From Bacteroides luhongzhouii (GTDB taxonomy: Bacteria; Bacteroidota; Bacteroidia; Bacteroidales; Bacteroidaceae): a DNA stretch of 64,000 nt. How positions within the stretch are numbered: the stretch's first letter is position 1; each line of letters begins with the position of its first letter. The notes beneath the pieces are model-generated. The model did no database searches, was not told the origin of the DNA, and was given only the letters and a program-made list of their open reading frames with translations. Made by a program: the position numbers and the translations under genes. Of this stretch, positions 24,531 through 32,382 are shown in pieces. The stretch lies in assembly GCF_009193295.2 (NCBI RefSeq), contig NZ_CP059973.1, positions 3,906,001 to 3,970,000 of the forward strand, in the 5' to 3' direction.

Positions 24531-27500
24531 ATGCAATATGGGATTTCAATCATAAGAAAGTGCTATCTTTTGTCTGTTCTGTTGGTGACGGTAGGGCTTA
24601 CCGGATGCGTACAGGAAGAATTAGGGTCGACACCTTCTCCGGCAGGAAACGGTATCCGGTTTACATTAACAGTTCCCGATGTAAATCTCCCGTCCGTATC
24701 TTCGCGTACGATGACCGGAACGGGAACAGCAAAGAAAGAAGACGAAATAGAAACGGTGGATATTCTTGTTTTTGATGCGTCAAAAACACCAGCGGTATTT
24801 CTGGAATGGGCCAGCGCTACAGGAGTCACGCAGGACTTAGCTGACAATTCCACTGTGAGTTTCTCTGCCAAACTTCCTTTCACCACCGCATCTACCTGTA
24901 TTGTGGTGGTGGCAAATAAGGAACTTGACGGAATTGTGTCGGGTTTCACGAAAGGAGTGACTACCAAGGTTCAAGCAATAGAAGCGATGCTCCACACCCA
25001 GACCGGCAAATGGCTGGCAGACGGCTCGACGACTGGTGGGTATACGTGGATTCCGATGTACGGGGAGAAGGTAATAAGCAAAATTACTCCTTCGATGGGT
25101 CCGATAACCGGCATAAATATGAAACGTATGCTGGCGCGTATTGATATCCATAATAATAGTGTCACTTCGAATTTCACGGTCGAAGAAGTTTACTTGGCCA
25201 ATTACAATACCACCGGATACATTGCTCCGCCGTGGAATACGAACGGACAGGTTGCTGAACCGGCTCCGGATATTCCGATTCTCCCTGCGGGAAGCGGTAA
25301 AATGACGGAGGAAGGGGACGCAATACTTTATTCCGTAAATGGTAATACACCCTACGATGGGGAGATTTATACCTTTGAATCCCCGGCGGCAGAGGATGCC
25401 GGTGGTGCGGGACAAGACGGAGAAGCGAGCCGTAAGGATGCTACTTGCCTGATTGTGAAAGGAAAGATCGGTACGGGTGAATCGACATTTTACCGGGTGG
25501 ATTTTACCAAAATCGGAAATATAGGAGAGCAGGTGGAATATTTGCCTTTGAAACGAAACCATAAATACATCATTACCATTACCCAGGCGTTGGGAACCGG
25601 TTATGCAAGTTTTAGAGAGGCGTTGGCATCCTATACAGTCATGTCCAACCTGAAATTCCGGTTGATACACTATGACCGTGATAAGGTCAAAGATGTAGTC
25701 TACAATGGGCAATATATGCTCGGAGTGGGTGAATCGGAGGTCGCTGTAACTCAATACCAGAATAATAGTTATGCCATAGATGTTTTTACTGACAATCCCG
25801 GCGGTTGGAAGGCCACTGTTACTGCAGGGAGCGACTGGCTCAAATTTGAAGGTGGAGCCGATGCGGCATCGGGCGTTGCGAACGATGATACCCAACTCAA
25901 ATTGAAGATTCCTTATTTTAATAATGAAACTATAGGTTTTGAGCGTAAGGCTACTGTTACGTTGACGGCAGGGCGCTTGACTCACAATATTGAAGTGACG
26001 CAGTATACGATAGATCCGGGAATTATCAAATTTGTCGATGCATACGGAAATGTGTTGGAGAAAGGTCTTTTTTTCCCGATTAGAAATCCCGATGGTGACG
26101 AACTTCCTATCGAACCACAGACGGTGTATGTCATGTTTTCCGTGGATAAGATAGAAGGTAAGCTTTATGGCACTGATGGTATCGATATCGTCCAATATAA
26201 TGCCGGCGGTTTAATTCCGCAATTAAACAGGACGAACGCGATACCGTTCAGTGAAAGGGTGCAGGCATTTACCATACAGCCTAATCCGCGAAGAGTGGGC
26301 GATGGTTCTACTGAAGAGACAGGCTGGTGGTGGCGTTGGGACTTCATATTGTTCGACCTGTACGATAAGGAGGGATACCTCACTCAAATACAACTCCCCA
26401 TCAATCAGGGGGAGCTGGAGTTTTCACTCCGATATATTCCCACTACGGTCAATAGTCGTACTTATAAAGTCAATCTGGGTGCGGAACAATATTTGCAATT
26501 GTTTGTCAATAACAATTGGGAAATTATGAATATTGAGGAATTGAATATAACGAATGATGATGGTACCGGACTGATTCGGACCGATCCGGATAATGATGTG
26601 ATTTTAGGCAGAAAGAATGCGGACGAAAAGATGTATGTTGAGTCTATCGTAGGCTTTAATGATGGGAAGGGAGATGATGTGGTTGGTCACGGATACGATT
26701 TCAGACTGAAACTTCACCCCGGCAAGTGGAAAGAGGGAAAAAGCGGAACGATAAGAATCACGTTCAGAAATGTAATGCATACCGTAGAGGATGAAGAATT
26801 CCCGTTTTATCGTACGATTGACCTTCAGATGGTGTCCGAAACCAAATCTTACACAACTGCCGGAGAACCTCTTTTCCATCTTTATCCGCTTCGGTTTGAT
26901 AACAGGATATATTATCAGGGAGTAGGCGATGCCAAGCAAAGTGTGGGACGGTTGGAAAATGTAGCCGATGCGGAGGAGGTCTGTAGGAATATAGGCGATG
27001 GTTGGCGGCTGCCTACTGCCAGTGAACTGTTGATGTCATTTGCCTATGAAAAAGCTTTGGGTGGCAATGCGGAGAATTATAATTATCATGACAGTCAGAA
27101 TATATATGGATGGTATCAAAACTGGACCGGCAACTACTGGTCTTCATCATACTATGAGGCTAAAGGCTCTGGTACACGTTTTTGGATGGAAATGTCGGCA
27201 GGTTATTTGGATTCCGCGCCTGTTAGCAATAATAATTATTTCCGTTGCGTGAAGAATAATGTAAATAGCGGAAAGAAGTACCCTTATCTAACGGTAGAAT
27301 CCTCGGGGGTTACTGTTGTCTCTCGCGATGCCAGTGGAGGAACGGATCCTTCGGTGTTATTTGCTTCCGGTGAAACTCCGGATTCAAGTGACGCGATGAA
27401 TAAGGTTGCTCCTAAGTTTCAAATTGAAAATACCAGTAGTAATGGTAAAACTTGGTCGGAAGCAAAAGCGGCATGCGAAAGCAAAGGGAGTGGCTGGCGT

Positions 27501-27755
27501 CTGCCTACCCAGCGTGAGATGTTTTTGGTACTCAGTATGGGAGGAACCGTTACCAGCATCAAAAACCAAGGTTTCGGTGGTTCAACTACTTGGACAGGGA
27601 AGGGATTCGAGAAGATTAGTGCTGTGCACTGGACATTGACTTTACGCGAGGGCAACTATTGGCTGGCCGGACATAATAATGGTGAATTCGGCGCATGGAC
27701 TACGGATGAATCCACAGATTGGGCTTGGTATCGTTGTGTGCGCACAATAGAATAA
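24531..27755 (+). CDS. Large fimbrial tip-like lipoprotein with BACON and two C-terminal FISUMP-like repeats
   Basis: 1074 residues. Lipobox LTGC (Cys26). N-terminal fimbrillin-like part (VDILVFDASKTPAVFLEWAS; NMKRMLARIDIHNNSVTSNF). A BACON-like segment at about 405-490 ends LTAGRLTHNIEVTQY. The C-terminus has two related repeats: GDGWRLPTASELLMSF to YFRCVKN, and GSGWRLPTQREMFLVL to WYRCVRTIE, resembling the Fibrobacter major paralogous (FISUMP)/Lcl fold. Being the largest and last subunit, it is the likely adhesive tip. Binding target unknown. Confidence 0.75.
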   Translation: MQYGISIIRKCYLLSVLLVTVGLTGCVQEELGSTPSPAGNGIRFTLTVPDVNLPSVSSRTMTGTGTAKKEDEIETVDILVFDASKTPAVFLEWASATGVTQDLADNSTVSFSAKLPFTTASTCIVVVANKELDGIVSGFTKGVTTKVQAIEAMLHTQTGKWLADGSTTGGYTWIPMYGEKVISKITPSMGPITGINMKRMLARIDIHNNSVTSNFTVEEVYLANYNTTGYIAPPWNTNGQVAEPAPDIPILPAGSGKMTEEGDAILYSVNGNTPYDGEIYTFESPAAEDAGGAGQDGEASRKDATCLIVKGKIGTGESTFYRVDFTKIGNIGEQVEYLPLKRNHKYIITITQALGTGYASFREALASYTVMSNLKFRLIHYDRDKVKDVVYNGQYMLGVGESEVAVTQYQNNSYAIDVFTDNPGGWKATVTAGSDWLKFEGGADAASGVANDDTQLKLKIPYFNNETIGFERKATVTLTAGRLTHNIEVTQYTIDPGIIKFVDAYGNVLEKGLFFPIRNPDGDELPIEPQTVYVMFSVDKIEGKLYGTDGIDIVQYNAGGLIPQLNRTNAIPFSERVQAFTIQPNPRRVGDGSTEETGWWWRWDFILFDLYDKEGYLTQIQLPINQGELEFSLRYIPTTVNSRTYKVNLGAEQYLQLFVNNNWEIMNIEELNITNDDGTGLIRTDPDNDVILGRKNADEKMYVESIVGFNDGKGDDVVGHGYDFRLKLHPGKWKEGKSGTIRITFRNVMHTVEDEEFPFYRTIDLQMVSETKSYTTAGEPLFHLYPLRFDNRIYYQGVGDAKQSVGRLENVADAEEVCRNIGDGWRLPTASELLMSFAYEKALGGNAENYNYHDSQNIYGWYQNWTGNYWSSSYYEAKGSGTRFWMEMSAGYLDSAPVSNNNYFRCVKNNVNSGKKYPYLTVESSGVTVVSRDASGGTDPSVLFASGETPDSSDAMNKVAPKFQIENTSSNGKTWSEAKAACESKGSGWRLPTQREMFLVLSMGGTVTSIKNQGFGGSTTWTGKGFEKISAVHWTLTLREGNYWLAGHNNGEFGAWTTDESTDWAWYRCVRTIE

Positions 27756-27765
27756 AAGCTAAAAG

Positions 27766-27806
27766 AGCTGTATCAGAATGTTGTTTGTCATCATTCTGAT
27801 ACAGCT
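27766..27806 (+). terminator. Terminator of the fimbria operon
   Basis: Perfect 15-bp stem (27766-27780 with 27792-27806), 11-base loop, followed by TGTCTTTTCCCCCTTTTTTT. It lies between the fimbria genes and the convergent regulator gene, so it may act in both directions. Confidence 0.85.
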
Positions 27807-27848
27807 TGTCTTTTCCCCCTTTTTTTATATCCTAAAATCTACAATTGT

Positions 27849-28808
27849 TTACAACGTATTGATAACTTCCAACTGCTTTTGCAAGAAAGCAATACGCTGT
27901 GCTTCTCCACTTTCTGATATCAGAATAGAGTGGCGCTTCAACGATTGAATCCAATTGCGTTGCATCTGGCAGATATACGAGCTTTGCGAATCCATCGAAT
28001 TGATAGAATATACCCGCAGTAGGCTGACTTGGTAATCATGTTTCTCGATATAACTGTAAGTGGCTTCGAAACTGATATTGGACAGATAGAAAGATACCTT
28101 CTTGTTTTCGCTGAACTCTCCCTTTATGGACAGATGCTCTACCACGCCAAGTAACTGAAGAAGCTCTTTCTTCAAATGAATGACATCGTTCTTGCTTATC
28201 AGATTCAGACTGGCAAAGTACTTGATCTCTTTCACTAAAGAATAAAAGATATTTGTGTCCCAGATGAAAAACGTTTTTGGACACTGTCTTATACTTTCAC
28301 TCAGTTTCTTATGTACATTGATGATCCGTTCGTCCACAGACATCTCCTCCAAAGAATGTGGCGTCTTTATATCTCCATTCTGATACATCCATCGGCAAAG
28401 GCGGAATTTAGACAAATTCTCATAGAAAGAATACAGTGTAAAGGGAAGTGAATTGGATGCAGTATACACCTCCGTCGTATTATCAGTTTTCACAAAGTCG
28501 AAAATTTTCAGATAACGATTGATTATTTCGTAGTAACTTTCCAGCGCACTGGAAGCATGAAGTAAGTTCAGATCGAAAGTTACTTTGTTGGATACATGGC
28601 TGCCGACAATCTGGTCGATAGAAATACCTAATTTCTGAGAAAGCAACGCTACTTCGTCTATTGTAAAAGACACCTCACCCCTCAATCTGCGATAGACAGC
28701 TTCCTTTCCCATGCATAAAATATCAGCCAAAGTATTGGCCAGATTCATATCTTGAGGAATTCGTTCCCTCATTGTAGATATTAATTCGTTTAGAATACCA
28801 TTTTTCAT
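27849..28808 (-). CDS. XRE-type HTH regulator, copy 1
   Basis: 319 residues. N-terminal HTH (about 20-70): LANTLADILCMGKEAVYRRL, RGEVSFTIDEVALLSQKLGI. The long C-terminus is shared with the next gene (ISFEATYSYIEKHDYQVSLL; ISESGEAQRIAFLQKQLEVI) and resembles uncharacterised BetR-like Bacteroides regulators. It is convergent with the fimbria operon. The position suggests control of fimbriae or of the neighbouring genes; not shown by sequence. Confidence 0.75.
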   Translation of the reverse strand: MKNGILNELISTMRERIPQDMNLANTLADILCMGKEAVYRRLRGEVSFTIDEVALLSQKLGISIDQIVGSHVSNKVTFDLNLLHASSALESYYEIINRYLKIFDFVKTDNTTEVYTASNSLPFTLYSFYENLSKFRLCRWMYQNGDIKTPHSLEEMSVDERIINVHKKLSESIRQCPKTFFIWDTNIFYSLVKEIKYFASLNLISKNDVIHLKKELLQLLGVVEHLSIKGEFSENKKVSFYLSNISFEATYSYIEKHDYQVSLLRVYSINSMDSQSSYICQMQRNWIQSLKRHSILISESGEAQRIAFLQKQLEVINTL

Positions 28809-29044
28809 TGTTTGTTCCTTTAATTTTAATGTTAATAATCTCAGTGATACATTCTATGCAAAATTACGTCTTGTGTTTGAAAGATTTGTGTGGTAAAACA
28901 GAGATGAATGTGCGGGTCTTTTTCTGATTGGGAATCAAGTGGGGATGATGGGAACAGGGAATGAAAAAAAGTAGATAAGATTCTTACCTACTTTCATTTA
29001 TTGGAACTGAATTTTTTTTGAAGTTCTAATCTGCGAAAATAAAA

Positions 29045-30004
29045 TTAAAGAGCGTCAATAATTTCTCGCTGTTGCTTAAAGAATTGAATACGCTGCATTT
29101 CGCCGCTTTCGGATATCAAAGTGGAGAACTTTTTCAGAGATTGAATCCATTCTTTCAAGGTACAGAAAATTTCGTTGTCCATCGTGGTAATGGAGTTGAT
29201 GGAATAAATACGTATGAGGCTCAGTTGCAGATTATTGGTGTCTACATAGCTATATGTTGCCTCGAAGTTGATATTCGACACATAGATGCGTACACGATTG
29301 CCATCGGCTGTCTTGCCATTGATAGCCAGTTCTTCCAGTTCGTCCGCCAATAAGAATAATTCTTTTTTGATTTCTTCTTTCGTTTCGTCGGAGATGAGAT
29401 GGATGCTGGCAAAGTATTGGATATCGTTGATGAGATGCTGGAAAATCATATTATCCCATATATAGTCTATGGAGTGAATATGTCGTGTCATGGCTACATA
29501 GTCTTTTTGGATATTGATCAGTTTCGTTGGAATTTCCAACTCTTCGAAACTCTTGCAATCAATATATTTATTCTGGTACATCCATTTGAATAAACGGAAT
29601 TTTGCCAGAAGCTCATGCTTCAGATAGAGGGTCTGGGGAATAATATTGGCGGAAGTTCCCATTACAGAATTCGGGTCGTCCGGCATCATATTGATTAGCG
29701 AGACATATTTTTCAAGGATATTGTAGTAACTCTCGAACGGGTTGTCATAATCTACAATGTTTATATTGAACATGGCGTTCGATTTGAAGCTCAGTCCTAT
29801 AACCTTGTCTAGTGATATACCCAGTTTTCTTGAAATAAGAGCCGACTCTTGCAAGGTGAAAGGTACTTCACCGCGCAATCTTCTATATACTGCCTCTTTT
29901 CCTATGTATAGTGTGTCCATTAACATATCTGCCAGTTGCCCTTTGAGCGGAAGCTTTTCCTTCATTGCTTCTATAAGGTTTGCATTTGGGTTATTTGTCA
30001 TCAT
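29045..30004 (-). CDS. XRE-type HTH regulator, copy 2
   Basis: 319 residues from ATG 30004 (MMTNNPNANLIEAMKEKLPL), exactly the length of copy 1; an upstream in-frame start at 30055 would add 17 unrelated residues. HTH: LYIGKEAVYRRLRGEVPFTL, QESALISRKLGISLDKVIG. The C-terminus INFEATYSYVDTNNLQLSLI and ISESGEMQRIQFFKQQREII parallels copy 1. A tandem duplication with divergence; 236 bases separate the pair. Confidence 0.75.
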   Translation of the reverse strand: MMTNNPNANLIEAMKEKLPLKGQLADMLMDTLYIGKEAVYRRLRGEVPFTLQESALISRKLGISLDKVIGLSFKSNAMFNINIVDYDNPFESYYNILEKYVSLINMMPDDPNSVMGTSANIIPQTLYLKHELLAKFRLFKWMYQNKYIDCKSFEELEIPTKLINIQKDYVAMTRHIHSIDYIWDNMIFQHLINDIQYFASIHLISDETKEEIKKELFLLADELEELAINGKTADGNRVRIYVSNINFEATYSYVDTNNLQLSLIRIYSINSITTMDNEIFCTLKEWIQSLKKFSTLISESGEMQRIQFFKQQREIIDAL

Positions 30005-30204
30005 AATAGTTCTAATAAATAATACTTTTCTATTATAAACATTTGTCAGTGGCAAGTTGTTGCGGAAATTGAAACTATTTAAATCTTCTTTTTTTTAAAA
30101 TATCCTCTCTGAAAATTGTTTATTTTAAGCAAATCGGTTACATTTGTGACCATAAACAAAACGAAGAGACAGCGTCTCTTTAGTAAACAATAGAAATAAT
30201 TAGA

Positions 30205-31134
30205 ATGAAAAGAATATTGGTAAGTGGCGGAGCCGGTTTTATAGGCTCTCATCTTTGTACACGGCTTATAAACGAAGGTCACGACGTGATATGCCTGGAT
30301 AATTTTTTTACGGGTTCGAAAGATAACATCATTCATTTGATGGATAATCATCATTTTGAGGTGGTAAGGCATGATGTCACTTATCCTTATTCGGCGGAAG
30401 TAGATGAAATTTATAATTTAGCATGTCCAGCATCTCCCATTCATTATCAACATGACCCGATTCAAACAGCCAAAACATCTGTGATGGGAGCTATTAATAT
30501 GCTGGGATTGGCAATGAGACTGGATGCCAAAATTCTGCAAGCTTCTACGAGCGAGGTATATGGAGATCCAATTGTTCATCCGCAATCGGAAAGCTACTGG
30601 GGAAATGTGAATCCGGTGGGGTACCGGTCTTGTTATGATGAGGGAAAGCGTTGTGCAGAAACATTATTTATGGATTATCACCGTCAGAACAATGTGCGTG
30701 TGAAGATTATCCGTATTTTTAATACGTATGGTCCGCGAATGTTGCCGAATGACGGACGGGTTGTTTCTAATTTTATTCTTCAAGCGTTGAATAATGAAGA
30801 TATAACTATATATGGTGATGGGAAGCAGACACGCAGCTTCCAGTATATTGATGATTTGATTGAAGGAATGATAAGAATGATGAATACGGAGGACGAGTTT
30901 ACAGGTCCTATGAATCTGGGGAATCCGAATGAATTTCCGGTATTGGAATTGGCGGAAAGGATCATTAGCCTGACCGGTTCATCTTCGAAGATTGTATTTA
31001 AGTCTTTACCGGATGATGATCCTAAACAACGCCAACCGGATATTACATTGGCTAAAGAGAAATTGGGTTGGCAGCCTACTGTTGAACTTGAAGAGGGGCT
31101 GAAGCATATGATTGAATATTTTAAAAATGTCTGA
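30205..31134 (+). CDS. uxs: UDP-glucuronate decarboxylase (UDP-xylose synthase)
   Basis: 309 residues, extended SDR fold. NAD-binding GGAGFIG (8-14); catalytic S/T in [10 protein letters not shown] (113-122); Tyr144-xxx-Lys148 in [14 protein letters not shown], a line characteristic of UXS rather than of 4,6-dehydratases. It converts UDP-glucuronate to UDP-xylose plus CO2 for surface glycans. It is followed 18 bases later by a signalling gene on the same strand. Confidence 0.92.
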   Translation: MKRILVSGGAGFIGSHLCTRLINEGHDVICLDNFFTGSKDNIIHLMDNHHFEVVRHDVTYPYSAEVDEIYNLACPASPIHYQHDPIQTAKTSVMGAINMLGLAMRLDAKILQASTSEVYGDPIVHPQSESYWGNVNPVGYRSCYDEGKRCAETLFMDYHRQNNVRVKIIRIFNTYGPRMLPNDGRVVSNFILQALNNEDITIYGDGKQTRSFQYIDDLIEGMIRMMNTEDEFTGPMNLGNPNEFPVLELAERIISLTGSSSKIVFKSLPDDDPKQRQPDITLAKEKLGWQPTVELEEGLKHMIEYFKNV

Positions 31135-31152
31135 AGCATAAAAAAGAAAATT

Positions 31153-32286
31153 ATGAATATGGAAATTAATCCTTCTGAATATAAAGTCCTTATTGTGGAC
31201 GATGTGATTTCAAATGTCCTTTTACTAAAGGTACTTTTGACCAACGAGAAATTCAATATTGTGACTGCCGGTAATGGAACACAGGCGTTGGAACAAGTGA
31301 AGAAGGAAAATCCGGATCTTGTATTATTGGATGTAATGATGCCGGATATCAGTGGCTTTGAGGTAGCTCAACAAATGAAAGCGGACCCCGAAATGGCTGA
31401 AATTCCCATTATCTTCCTGACTGCTCTAAACAGTACGGCGGATATCGTAAAAGGATTTCAGGTGGGTGGTAATGATTTTATTTCAAAGCCATTTAATAAA
31501 GAAGAATTGATTATTCGTGTGACGCACCAGATTTCGTTGGTTGCAGCGAAAAGAATCATTGTTGCACAAACGGAAGAGTTGCGTAAGACTATCATGGGAC
31601 GTGACAAACTTTATTCTGTGATTGCACATGACTTACGTTCACCAATGGGATCTATCAAGATGGTGCTGAATATGCTGATTCTGAATTTACCGAGTGATAC
31701 AATTGGTGATGAGATGTATGAATTGCTGACGATGGCTAATCAGACAACAGAAGATGTATTCTCATTGCTTGATAATCTGCTGAAATGGACGAAGAGCCAG
31801 ATTGGTAAGCTGAAGGTGGTTTATCAGGATATTAATATGGTGGAAGTCGTAGAGGGCGTAAGCGAAATCTTTACGATGGTGGCCAGTCTGAAAAATATTA
31901 AGATTGTACAAGATGTACCTGTCGAAAATGTGGCTGTTCGTGCTGATATTGATATGATCAAGACGGTGATCCGTAATTTAATCAGCAATGCGATCAAGTT
32001 TAGCAATGAAGGCTCGGACGTAGTGGTGTCACTGGCTGAGGAAGATGGTATGGCAATCGTAAGTGTGAAAGACACTGGATGCGGTATTGATGACGAAAAT
32101 CAGAAGAAGTTGTTGCATACCGATACTCATTTCAGTACCTTCGGTACAAACAATGAGGAAGGTTCGGGACTCGGATTATTATTGTGTCAGGACTTTGTTG
32201 TCAAGAATGGTGGTAAGCTGTGGTTTACTTCAAAGAAAGGAGACGGATCTACATTTAGTTTTTCAATTCCATTATTGGAGAAGTAG
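31153..32286 (+). CDS. Receiver-histidine kinase hybrid
   Basis: 377 residues, no membrane segment, so cytoplasmic. Receiver domain 10-128 with Asp16/Asp17 and phosphoacceptor Asp60 (LVLLDVMMPD) and Lys112 in FISKPFN. Then a kinase core: H-box IAHDLRSPMG (His159), N-box NLISNAIKFS, G-boxes DTGCGID and GSGLGLLL. A receiver N-terminal to the kinase suggests input by phosphotransfer from another kinase. Probably co-transcribed with uxs. Confidence 0.9.
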   Translation: MNMEINPSEYKVLIVDDVISNVLLLKVLLTNEKFNIVTAGNGTQALEQVKKENPDLVLLDVMMPDISGFEVAQQMKADPEMAEIPIIFLTALNSTADIVKGFQVGGNDFISKPFNKEELIIRVTHQISLVAAKRIIVAQTEELRKTIMGRDKLYSVIAHDLRSPMGSIKMVLNMLILNLPSDTIGDEMYELLTMANQTTEDVFSLLDNLLKWTKSQIGKLKVVYQDINMVEVVEGVSEIFTMVASLKNIKIVQDVPVENVAVRADIDMIKTVIRNLISNAIKFSNEGSDVVVSLAEEDGMAIVSVKDTGCGIDDENQKKLLHTDTHFSTFGTNNEEGSGLGLLLCQDFVVKNGGKLWFTSKKGDGSTFSFSIPLLEK

Positions 32287-32310
32287 GCGTCACTACAATT
32301 ACATAGACTT

Positions 32311-32370
32311 AACAAATAAAACAGGGCACGATTTACATATTCATGTAAATCGTGCCCTGTTTTATTTGTT
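32311..32370. terminator. Bidirectional terminator, 28-bp perfect stem
   Basis: Arms 32311-32338 and 32343-32370 are perfectly complementary with a four-base ATTC loop; A-rich and T-rich ends give a U-tract on both strands. It separates the convergent kinase and addB genes. Confidence 0.92.
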
Positions 32371-32382
32371 TCTACTTTCGCT

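Noticed and set aside
24837..26195. 452-codon leftward frame antisense to the large fimbrial gene
   Set aside because: Long only because the opposite strand is strongly biased; the plus-strand protein has a lipobox and recognisable domains.
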